From assembly GCA_030156305.1 (NCBI GenBank), contig JASGMZ010000110.1, forward strand, positions 1-9,162: a stretch of DNA of 9,162 bases, in the 5' to 3' direction. Each line of letters opens with the position of its first letter. Positions within the stretch are counted from its first letter, which is position 1. This DNA is from Bacteroidales bacterium (GTDB taxonomy: Bacteria > Bacteroidota > Bacteroidia > Bacteroidales > UBA12077). Shown in pieces: positions 1 to 6,067 of this stretch. The notes under the pieces were generated by a model, which was not told the DNA's origin, ran no database searches, and saw only the letters and a list, made by a program, of their open reading frames with translations. The position numbers and the translations under genes were made by a program.

Positions 1-86
1 TTGAACTTAGCGAAGCGATCTCACTAACATCTTTAAAATATAATTATTGTGAGTAAATTAGGAAAAAACTTTCTATGATACACCAA

Positions 87-128
87 AATTTCCAATTTCC
101 AATTTCGAATTTCAAATTTCTGATTTTT
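87..128. repeat. 7-bp tandem repeat, AATTTCN x5
   Basis: Five consecutive heptamers of the form AATTTCN (last base C, C, G, A, T) occupy 87-121, and a degenerate sixth copy, GATTTTT, follows at 122-128. The array lies about 50 bases upstream of the FAH-family start codon and does not encode a plausible peptide. The period is exact in the sequence. A regulatory role is not shown; slippage-generated filler is equally possible. Confidence 0.75.
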
Positions 129-178
129 CTAAAAAACATAAGTAAATGAAAATGAATTAATTAATAAAATATAAAAAG

Positions 179-790
179 ATGAAAATAATTGCTATTGGTA
201 GAAATTATATCGATCATGCTAAGGAATTTAATAATCCTCTTCCTAAAGAGCCAATATTTTTTATGATGCCCGAAACCGCTTTATTGCGAAAAAATCAACC
301 CTTTTTTTATCCCGATTTTTCAACCGATATTCATTATGAGGTAGAAGTTGTAATAAAAATTAACCGGTTGGGGAAAAATATTGCCACTGAATTTGCACAT
401 AGATATTACAGCGAAATAGGATTAGGTATAGATTTTACTGCCCGTGACCTGCAAAAAAATTGCAAAGAAAAAGGATTACCCTGGGAAATAGCCAAATCCT
501 TCGATGGTGCTGCTCCCATAAGTAATTTTTTACCTTTGGAAAAAATAGGGGATATTAATAATATTAATTTCCGGCTTGAGTTAAATGGAAATATCGTACA
601 ACAGGGTAATACTAAGGATATGATTTTCCCGGTAGATCAGCTGATAGCTCATGTTTCGAAATTTACAACCCTCAAAATTGGCGATTTATTATTTACGGGT
701 ACACCGGCTGGAGTTGGCCCTGTAAAAATTGGCGACAGGCTTACAGCATATATCGAAAATGAAAAAATGTTGGATTTTATAATTAAATAA
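179..790 (+). CDS. FAH-family hydrolase (FAHD1/YcgM-like acylpyruvase or oxaloacetate decarboxylase)
   Basis: This 203-residue protein is about the normal length for the short single-domain members of the fumarylacetoacetate hydrolase family, which cleave C-C bonds in acylpyruvates or decarboxylate oxaloacetate using Mg2+ or Mn2+ in the cytoplasm. The N-terminal GRNYIDHAKE (7-16) carries the lid His13/Glu16 pair. HYEVE supplies the metal ligands Glu54 and Glu56, and the third ligand is Asp85 in IDFTARD. Lys106 lies in AKSFD, and the family signature FTGTPAGVG spans 172-180. The start at 179 gives the usual N-terminus directly. One oddity is that the usual FxKP lysine is Met30 (FFMMPETAL). No cofactor or pathway genes adjoin it, so the substrate is not predictable. 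The 3' end overlaps the convergent HD gene by 8 bases. No convincing promoter element was found upstream. The family call is firm; the exact reaction is not. Confidence 0.9.
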   Translation: MKIIAIGRNYIDHAKEFNNPLPKEPIFFMMPETALLRKNQPFFYPDFSTDIHYEVEVVIKINRLGKNIATEFAHRYYSEIGLGIDFTARDLQKNCKEKGLPWEIAKSFDGAAPISNFLPLEKIGDINNINFRLELNGNIVQQGNTKDMIFPVDQLIAHVSKFTTLKIGDLLFTGTPAGVGPVKIGDRLTAYIENEKMLDFIIK

Positions 791-1442
791 ATTCTTCCTG
801 TAATTTTGTAAAGAAATTTCTGGTTAGTAAATAACGGGCTTGGTGTTTGTTGTATAATTCAGGATAATCCTTATAAGTATTTTTAAAATTCCGGAATCTG
901 TTGTCAATGTTTTGAATAACCAGCTCTGGAAGCTCGTTTATCGCTACTCCTCTTAAAAGGTATATTTCGGTATACCGGATTACGCCAATATTGCCAAAAG
1001 CATCCAAATCATCTGCATTGCAAATAATAGATAATAGCGACTCAGCTTCTTCTTGTTTCTTCGGTTGGTAGTTCTTATCATCATGTTTTTCTATGGCCCA
1101 CAAAATAGCACTAAAATTTTTTGGTATTTCCAGGTTTTTATTTTTAAAATAATCCTGGCAGATTTTTTTGCTTTCGTGGCCATGAAATTCATCTACAGTA
1201 TTGCTTAAACCCGTATCATGAAAAAAGGAAGCTATGATACACCCTTCAATTAATTCATAATTAATATTGTTATTTGGATATAAAGCAGTAAGGATTTCTT
1301 TACAATATTCCCATACGCGATAATGATGGTTATGGTCGTGTGATGAAATTTTCGATTTTATGAAAAGCGGCTGACAATAGTTATAAAGCTGATGGAGCCA
1401 TTTCTCTTCAGCTATTTTTATCATGTAATTTAGGTCATTCAT
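783..1442 (-). CDS. HD-domain metal-dependent phosphohydrolase
   Basis: This 219-residue soluble protein has the ordered histidine/aspartate motifs of the HD superfamily, which hydrolyses phosphomonoester or phosphodiester bonds, often in nucleotides, with bound divalent metals. The visible residues are the His-rich HDHNHH cluster (35-40, with His40 the likely first ligand), the HD doublet His75-Asp76 in FFHDTG, FHGHES with His89, EKHDD around His120, and the distal Asp144 in CNADDLDAFG, followed by a helical C-terminus. There is no signal peptide, transmembrane segment or second domain, so it is a stand-alone hydrolase whose substrate cannot be named. ATG at 1442 is preceded by a TAnnTTTG match and, further upstream, by the terminator of the preceding reverse gene, so it probably forms its own transcription unit. 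Its stop lies inside the end of the convergent FAH gene. Confidence 0.85.
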   Translation of the reverse strand: MNDLNYMIKIAEEKWLHQLYNYCQPLFIKSKISSHDHNHHYRVWEYCKEILTALYPNNNINYELIEGCIIASFFHDTGLSNTVDEFHGHESKKICQDYFKNKNLEIPKNFSAILWAIEKHDDKNYQPKKQEEAESLLSIICNADDLDAFGNIGVIRYTEIYLLRGVAINELPELVIQNIDNRFRNFKNTYKDYPELYNKHQARYLLTRNFFTKLQEEFI

Positions 1443-1462
1443 CCATCAAATTTTATTTCAAA

Positions 1463-1470
1463 CAAAAATA
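1463..1470 (-). promoter_or_regulatory. Candidate -7 element (TATTTTTG) for the HD gene
   Basis: The reverse strand reads TATTTTTG, a full match to the Bacteroidota -7 consensus TAnnTTTG, ending 20 bases before the ATG at 1442. A T-rich stretch ending in TTG (1488-1486) lies upstream, 15 bases from the -7 box, which is shorter than the usual spacing. This is a motif match only, in AT-rich DNA. Confidence 0.4.
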
Positions 1471-1480
1471 CATCTCATTT

Positions 1481-1519
1481 AAAAACAAAAAAGCAGAAAA
1501 TTTCATTTTTCTGCTTTTT
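1481..1519 (-). terminator. Rho-independent terminator of the small HTH gene
   Basis: Perfect 13-bp arms (AAAAAGCAGAAAA at 1488-1500 and its complement at 1507-1519) enclose a 6-base loop. Read on the reverse strand, the hairpin starts 19 bases after the stop codon of the helix-turn-helix gene and runs into a T-rich tract (TGTTTTT, 1487-1481). It isolates that gene from the HD gene downstream. The forward strand also ends in five T, so it could work in both directions, but no forward gene reads into it. Confidence 0.85.
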
Positions 1520-1538
1520 CGAAGGAATTTTTAAAAAC

Positions 1539-1793
1539 TTAGTTTTTAGATTGCGTTTCTTCAGTCATTTTAATAGCCATATCTAGTATTGTGGTGTCAT
1601 CAATTTTTACGACTCCGCCATCGGGACCCTGTGAAAAATGGATTCCGGCACTTTCGCCTTCGCGATAATTTGTGCCACCGAAGTAATTCCTTACCGTTTC
1701 CTCATTCAGGTTTAATTGGTTGGCAATTTTTCGAATTGCTCCATGGGGTAAACGGTCTTTAATCTTTCGTAACTCATTGAATGTGATTGTCAT
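1539..1793 (-). CDS. Small helix-turn-helix DNA-binding protein (putative)
   Basis: This 84-residue protein has residues 16-40 (from PHGAIRKIANQL to TVRNYFGG) that fit a helix-turn-helix: a first helix AIRKIANQL, a turn around NLNEE, and a recognition helix ETVRNYF. A glycine-rich linker follows, then a FSQGPDGGVVKIDDTTIL segment (53-70) and a short amphipathic helix. I recognise it as resembling small Bacteroidota proteins labelled DNA-binding, but cannot name a characterised member. There is no ligand-binding domain and no membrane segment. It is transcribed alone: the GNAT gene ends 93 bases upstream and a strong terminator follows. An 8-bp inverted repeat (1796-1803 and 1840-1847) sits directly before the ATG and could be its own operator. 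Only a 7-of-8 match to the -7 element (TAAATTTA, 1833-1826 on the reverse strand) is visible. Confidence 0.75.
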   Translation of the reverse strand: MTITFNELRKIKDRLPHGAIRKIANQLNLNEETVRNYFGGTNYREGESAGIHFSQGPDGGVVKIDDTTILDMAIKMTEETQSKN

Positions 1794-1795
1794 AA

Positions 1796-1847
1796 CGGGA
1801 TTATTTTTTAGTTAGACATAGGTTATAAATTTACTTAATTAATCCCG
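1796..1847. repeat. 8-bp inverted repeat before the HTH gene
   Basis: CGGGATTA (1796-1803) is repeated inverted as TAATCCCG (1840-1847), with 36 bases between. The arms are GC-rich compared with the surrounding AT-rich spacer. One arm begins 3 bases upstream of the ATG of the reverse helix-turn-helix gene. The pair could be two operator half-sites or a long-loop mRNA leader stem; nothing visible decides between them. Confidence 0.45.
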
Positions 1848-1886
1848 GAGAAAAAAATTTAAGTTTGATTTTAAGAAATTTTAACA

Positions 1887-2330
1887 TTAAAATGGAAGGG
1901 AATTCAGGTCTCTGACAATATAAACATCATAGTCACCTAAAAAGGTAAAACCAAGTTTTTTGTAAATATTTATGGCTTTTCTATTCGATTGATGTACCTC
2001 CAGTTTTATTTGGTATCCTTTTGCTTTGGCATGCTTTAACGATTCTTTGGTAAGCAATTTTCCCAAACCCTGGTTTTGAAATTCGGGCTTCACACCAATA
2101 TGATGCAGATGGATTCTGCGTCCGTCGAAAGTCATCCATGATGAACCGATGATTTCGCCGGTTTCAGTATTTTCAATCACAATTAATCTCCCCCCGATTT
2201 CCAGGCTATGCGCAATGATTTTTTCATCATCACCACGATGACTTCCTCCCAAACCGGTAACTTCCCATAATTCATTTAATTTTTGATAATCGCTATTTTG
2301 ATAATCTCTTACTACAAATTTTTTATCCAT
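1887..2330 (-). CDS. GNAT-family N-acetyltransferase
   Basis: This 147-residue single-domain protein is of the usual GNAT length. It transfers an acetyl group from acetyl-CoA to an amine; the acceptor is unknown. The acetyl-CoA pyrophosphate loop QNQGLG is at 85-90, after the beta-4 strand IHLHHIGVKPEF. The second half has the motif-B pattern LEVHQSNRKAINIYKKLGF (110-128), typical of RimI-like and small-molecule acetyltransferases. ATG at 2330 is only 2 bases beyond the stop of the membrane protease gene, so the two are almost certainly co-transcribed and perhaps translationally coupled. No hairpin with a T tract follows the stop; an AT-only palindrome overlaps it at 1878-1893. Confidence 0.9.
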   Translation of the reverse strand: MDKKFVVRDYQNSDYQKLNELWEVTGLGGSHRGDDEKIIAHSLEIGGRLIVIENTETGEIIGSSWMTFDGRRIHLHHIGVKPEFQNQGLGKLLTKESLKHAKAKGYQIKLEVHQSNRKAINIYKKLGFTFLGDYDVYIVRDLNSLPF

Positions 2331-2332
2331 AA

Positions 2333-3754
2333 TTATGCTTCATCTTTTACAACATAAATTTGACTTGAACTATAATTAATTACTTTCACTTTTTGGCCTT
2401 TTTCAATAAATCCAATTTCGGATTTGGCATCGTACATTTCATCATCAATCTCTACTTTTCCGCTAGGCCTTAAGTTGGTAAGTGCTATCCCTGTTTGTCC
2501 TATCACATCTTTTTGTTTGCTGTCAACACCTACAAAGCCTTCATCTTTTTTTTGGCTTGAATTGAGCACTATCCATGAAAAAGTATTAGAAGTGAGCACT
2601 TTTTGACTCACATAAAGTGATAATATAAAAGCTATAAAGATAGAGATAGCTACTATCATAAAGGATTTTAATACCAAACCTATAGCCTCCATAGAATGAA
2701 ATTCAAATTCGAAAATGATATTATCGACCATGCTAAGTACTAACCCTGTAAATGCTAAGATAACACCACTAATTCCGGCAACACCAAATCCGGGTATAAC
2801 AAATATTTCCAGTATAATCAAAATTAAACCAACCACAAAAATAACCATTTCCCAGTTTTCTGCCAACCCTTCAAGGTAAAGCGGAGCAAAATATAAAATA
2901 GCGCCTAATATTGCAACAGCGAGAGGGAAACCAATTCCGGGCGATTGTAATTCAAAATAAATACCACCTACAATGAGCATAATTAGTATACCCTGAATAG
3001 CAGGGTTTATCAGAAAACCAATAAATTTATCCAGGCTGGTTGGTTTATATTCATAAATATCATGATTCTTTATTCCTGCATGCTCAATTATTTCCTGAAT
3101 ACTTTCTACCGTAGCTTCACAATATCCGTTTTCCATAGCTTCGTTTGCGGTAAAAGCAACAATCTTTCCGGTATCAGAAATATTTTCAATAAAAATTGAA
3201 GGGTCAACCATAGCTTCGGCAATTACCGGGTCGCGATGCCATTTTACTAGGGTATCATTGCCTTTGATTATTGTGTCTTTCCCGTGTGCTTCGGCTGTAG
3301 CGCGCATGTTTGAGCGCATATATGATTGATACTTTTCGGGCATAATTTTCCCGGATTGGTCAACTACCGAAGCAGAGCCAATTTTTGCCCCTTTTTTCAT
3401 GTATATACTATCGGCTGCTATGGATATTAATGCACCGGCAGATGCTGCATTATTGGTGATAAAAACATAAACCGGAATCGGGCTTTCCAGAATTTTGGTT
3501 CGGATGGAATCGGCCATGTTAACCATCCCTCCATAAGTATTCAGTTTGATGATAATGTAATTCGCTTTTAAGGCGTAAGCTTCTTTAAAGCTTTTTTGTG
3601 TCAGCCGCCACATGGGGGGTGCAATCTCTTCGTTAATGCTAAAAACATATACGATATTTTTTGTTGTATCCGTAACACCTGTTGTATCTGAATTTGCCAT
3701 AGCATTAAAAAAGGCAAATACTAAAATAAGGATAATTAAAGTTAATCTTTTCAT
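2333..3754 (-). CDS. Full-length NfeD membrane-bound serine protease (ClpP/SppA-class domain + NfeD)
   Basis: This 473-residue protein begins with a hydrophobic signal sequence (about 3-20, probable cleavage after FNAMA). Residues about 34-230 form a ClpP-class serine protease domain: LNTYGGMV (71-78) is the oxyanion-side glycine motif and NNAASAGALIS (101-111) carries the probable nucleophile Ser105. Lys141 in PEKYQSYMRS is my best candidate for the dyad lysine, by analogy with the archaeal 1510-N protease. Four to five transmembrane segments follow (about 248-268, 272-293, 302-322, 323-343 and 357-382). The C-terminal soluble beta-barrel of the NfeD type (about 405-470) includes IGQTGIALTNLRPSGKVEI. 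Family members cleave membrane or stomatin-like substrates and are linked to SPFH proteins such as FloA, but no such gene adjoins here. It sits between mqnA (37-base gap) and the GNAT gene (2-base gap). Confidence 0.92.
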   Translation of the reverse strand: MKRLTLIILILVFAFFNAMANSDTTGVTDTTKNIVYVFSINEEIAPPMWRLTQKSFKEAYALKANYIIIKLNTYGGMVNMADSIRTKILESPIPVYVFITNNAASAGALISIAADSIYMKKGAKIGSASVVDQSGKIMPEKYQSYMRSNMRATAEAHGKDTIIKGNDTLVKWHRDPVIAEAMVDPSIFIENISDTGKIVAFTANEAMENGYCEATVESIQEIIEHAGIKNHDIYEYKPTSLDKFIGFLINPAIQGILIMLIVGGIYFELQSPGIGFPLAVAILGAILYFAPLYLEGLAENWEMVIFVVGLILIILEIFVIPGFGVAGISGVILAFTGLVLSMVDNIIFEFEFHSMEAIGLVLKSFMIVAISIFIAFILSLYVSQKVLTSNTFSWIVLNSSQKKDEGFVGVDSKQKDVIGQTGIALTNLRPSGKVEIDDEMYDAKSEIGFIEKGQKVKVINYSSSQIYVVKDEA

Positions 3755-3791
3755 TATGGATTAGATTTAGTCTAGGCTAATTTCCGAAATA

Positions 3792-4547
3792 TTATTGAAA
3801 ATCCTTGGCATATTGTAAAAATAGTTGCATTCCTTTTTGTTTTTTATCATCCAACGGAAAATCAATATTGTTTTCCAGGTAATCTTTAGCACTAATATGT
3901 TTTGGAAAATACGAAACGTCATATGTTGCAAGCATGTCATCAATATGATTTAACCCGAATTGTAATGCTTTGTCAAATTCTTTTTTAAATGTGTCGCTCA
4001 CAGGTTTATTCGCTATCCATGCCGCAAAAACAAAAGGCAGGTTGGTGAATCTTAGCCATTCTACGGCTAAATCATAAACATACGGAAACTTTGTTTCGGA
4101 TTCGAGCGCTCTGTCTCCTATAATAACTGCTGCTTCGTTATCTTTTATATTTTCAATAAATCCCTCGGAAGTGTTCGCCCATTCAACATTAATTTTCCAG
4201 AAATTCTTAGCTAACACACGGCTAAGCATGACCGATGAGCGGGAATGAAAATCAAGATAAATTTTCTTTACTTTTTCCAGAGGCTGATACGAACCTATAA
4301 TTACCGAACGAACCTTATCCGTTGCACCTATGCAATAGTTGGCAATTATCTCGTGATACGGTAGTTTTGGAATAATTGCAACCGGAACTAAGCCAATATC
4401 AACTTTATTCTCTATTAGTTTTTGTGCACATATAGAAGGTATATCCTTACTTAATGCAATTTTTTTTATAATATCATTATTTTCAATACCGTAAATAAAC
4501 GGAAAAGTGTTAGTATAAGATACAGCGGATATTTTTATTTTATTCAT
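3792..4547 (-). CDS. mqnA: Chorismate dehydratase MqnA (futalosine menaquinone pathway)
   Basis: This 251-residue cytosolic protein has the periplasmic-binding-protein type II fold of the MqnA family, which dehydrates chorismate to 3-enolpyruvylbenzoate, the first step of the futalosine route to menaquinone. Diagnostic segments are ISAVSYTNTFPFIYG near the N-terminus, VDIGLVPVAIIPKL (about 49-62), VRSVIIGS, LDFHSRSSVMLSRVLAK (about 98-114), AVIIGDRALE, and DLAVEWLRFTNLPFVFAAW. The open frame extends upstream to a TTG at 4577, but I choose ATG 4547: its N-terminus (MNKIKISAVSY) fits the family, and a TAnnTTTG promoter match at 4574-4567 lies inside the longer version. It heads a reverse cluster with the NfeD and GNAT genes and is divergent from purB. 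No other mqn gene is in the window, which is common because these genes are often scattered. Confidence 0.93.
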   Translation of the reverse strand: MNKIKISAVSYTNTFPFIYGIENNDIIKKIALSKDIPSICAQKLIENKVDIGLVPVAIIPKLPYHEIIANYCIGATDKVRSVIIGSYQPLEKVKKIYLDFHSRSSVMLSRVLAKNFWKINVEWANTSEGFIENIKDNEAAVIIGDRALESETKFPYVYDLAVEWLRFTNLPFVFAAWIANKPVSDTFKKEFDKALQFGLNHIDDMLATYDVSYFPKHISAKDYLENNIDFPLDDKKQKGMQLFLQYAKDFQ

Positions 4548-4566
4548 AATTATTTTTTTATCGTAA

Positions 4567-4574
4567 CAAAGATA
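4567..4574 (-). promoter_or_regulatory. Candidate -7 element (TATCTTTG) for mqnA
   Basis: The reverse strand reads TATCTTTG, an exact TAnnTTTG match, ending 19 bases before the ATG at 4547. This would give a short AT-rich leader, as is usual in Bacteroidota. No clear -33 TTG box is seen at the expected spacing. It supports the ATG start over the upstream TTG. Confidence 0.45.
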
Positions 4575-4657
4575 CAATTGCTCCGATTATTATAATAGAA
4601 AATAAATTGTTTTTGTTTAATTTGCATGTGATTTCTTAAAGGATAAAAATTAGAATC

Positions 4658-6001
4658 ATGAATATGGATACACTTTTGGCTATATCACCTATTGACGGAC
4701 GCTATCGAAACAAAACCGAAAATCTTGCAACCTATTTTTCAGAATTTGGATTGATAAAACACCGTGTACTCGTTGAGATTGAGTATTTTATCGCTCTATG
4801 CGAAATTCCTTTGAAACAACTGTCTGATTTTGACAAAAATAAATATGCGTTATTAAGGAAAGTTTATCAGGATTTCAAGGTTGAAGATGCTCAACAAATT
4901 AAAGATATTGAAAAAGTAACCAACCACGATGTAAAAGCAGTAGAATATTTTATTAAAGAAAAGTTTGTCGAATTAAAAATTGAACCATACAAAGAATTTA
5001 TCCATTTTGGGTTAACATCACAGGATGTAAATAATACAGCCATACCTTATTCATTGCGCGATGCTATGGCAAATGTTTTTTATCCTGTTTTTTCCGATTT
5101 AATGAATAAACTCAAACAATTGAGTAAAGATTGGGAAAAAATTCCTATGCTTGCACGGACCCATGGACAGCCCGCTTCACCTACACGATTAGGAAAGGAA
5201 ATTGCTGTTTTTGTGGTACGATTTGAAAAGCAGTTAGAGCAACTTAAATCCATTCCTTTTTCTGCAAAATTTGGCGGGGCAACAGGTAATTTTAATGCTC
5301 ATCATGTGGCTTATCCTGAAGTAGACTGGAACAATTTCGGGAATCATTTTGTCAATGATATTTTAAAACTTAATCGGTCGTATCCTACCACACAGATTGA
5401 ACATTATGATAATTTGGCTGCATTTTTTGATGCCCTGAAAAGAATAAATACAATTTTAATTGACCTCTGCCGCGATTTTTGGGCCTATATTTCGATGAGC
5501 TATTTTAAACAGAAAATTGAGAAGGGTGAGGTTGGGTCATCAGCCATGCCGCACAAGGTGAACCCTATTGATTTTGAAAATGCCGAAGGAAACCTGGGAA
5601 TTTCGAATGCAATGTGCGAATATTTAGCGCTTAAATTGCCGGTATCGAGATTGCAACGCGATTTAACCGATTCTACTGCGTTGCGGAATATTGGAGTTCC
5701 TATAGCTCATTCTGTGATTGCTTTTCAATCCTTGTTAAAAGGATTGGGTAAAGTGCTGGTAAACGAACCGGCTATTGAAAATGATTTAGATAAGAACTGG
5801 GCTGTTGTAGCGGAAGCCATACAAACCATTTTACGCCGCGAAGGATACCCAAAACCTTACGAAGCATTAAAGGAACTAACACGTACAGGCGAGAAAATTA
5901 CAAAAGAAAGTATTCATCGGTTTATCGACGGACTTCAGCTGAATCATGACATTAAAAAAGAATTAAAAAATATTACCCCTTTTAACTATACCGGTATTTA
6001 A
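4658..6001 (+). CDS. purB: Adenylosuccinate lyase
   Basis: This 447-residue cytosolic enzyme of the fumarase/aspartase superfamily acts twice in purine synthesis: it converts SAICAR to AICAR and adenylosuccinate to AMP, releasing fumarate each time. It is of the long, E. coli-like type, with the N-terminal SPIDGRYRNKT (10-20). HFGLTSQDVNNTA lies at 116-128 and ARTHGQPASPTRLGKE at 166-181, the latter with the probable acid His169. GGATGNFNAHHVAYPEVDW is at 206-224. The flexible signature loop GSSAMPHKVNPIDFENAEG (293-311) places the catalytic serine at 295, the same number as in E. coli. ATG 4658 is used; ATG 4664 (Met3) is possible. The best upstream -7 candidate is imperfect (TTAATTTG, 4617-4624). 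A 66-base gap containing an inverted repeat separates it from the ABC gene. Confidence 0.97.
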   Translation: MNMDTLLAISPIDGRYRNKTENLATYFSEFGLIKHRVLVEIEYFIALCEIPLKQLSDFDKNKYALLRKVYQDFKVEDAQQIKDIEKVTNHDVKAVEYFIKEKFVELKIEPYKEFIHFGLTSQDVNNTAIPYSLRDAMANVFYPVFSDLMNKLKQLSKDWEKIPMLARTHGQPASPTRLGKEIAVFVVRFEKQLEQLKSIPFSAKFGGATGNFNAHHVAYPEVDWNNFGNHFVNDILKLNRSYPTTQIEHYDNLAAFFDALKRINTILIDLCRDFWAYISMSYFKQKIEKGEVGSSAMPHKVNPIDFENAEGNLGISNAMCEYLALKLPVSRLQRDLTDSTALRNIGVPIAHSVIAFQSLLKGLGKVLVNEPAIENDLDKNWAVVAEAIQTILRREGYPKPYEALKELTRTGEKITKESIHRFIDGLQLNHDIKKELKNITPFNYTGI

Positions 6002-6030
6002 TTTTATTTTCGAAAAATAGCCCAATTTAT

Positions 6031-6059
6031 TTTACCTTTGATTGAATCTCAAAGGTAAA
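6031..6059 (+). promoter_or_regulatory. 11-bp perfect inverted repeat enclosing a -7 element, upstream of the ABC exporter
   Basis: TTTACCTTTGA (6031-6041) is repeated inverted as TCAAAGGTAAA (6049-6059) around a 7-base centre. The left arm contains TACCTTTG (6033-6040), an exact TAnnTTTG match ending 27 bases before the exporter ATG at 6068, and by symmetry the right arm carries the same motif on the other strand. It may be promoter plus operator for the exporter. It could instead be a weak purB terminator, but the following tract (ACTCTTTTT) is a poor T run. The symmetry is seen directly; the function is inferred. Confidence 0.5.
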
Positions 6060-6067
6060 CTCTTTTT

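Noticed and set aside
87..128. CRISPR-like array
   Set aside because: The units are 7 bases with no spacers, and no cas genes are present. It is a simple tandem repeat.
1878..1893. Palindrome ATTTTAA-CA-TTAAAAT at the end of the GNAT gene as a terminator
   Set aside because: The stem is entirely A-T, the loop is only 2 bases, and no T run follows. It is expected by chance in such AT-rich DNA.
783..4547. Defence island or mobile cassette in the run of reverse genes
   Set aside because: The genes are an HD hydrolase, a small HTH protein, GNAT, NfeD and MqnA. There is no transposase, integrase, nuclease, helicase or toxin, and composition matches the flanking housekeeping genes.
4548..4577. 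N-terminal extension of MqnA from a TTG at 4577
   Set aside because: The 10 extra residues do not fit the family N-terminus, the codon is TTG, and the extension overlaps a TAnnTTTG promoter match.
4617..4624. TTAATTTG as the purB promoter
   Set aside because: It is one base off TAnnTTTG, and the nearest upstream TTG (4608-4610) is only 6 bases away. It is too weak to list as a feature.
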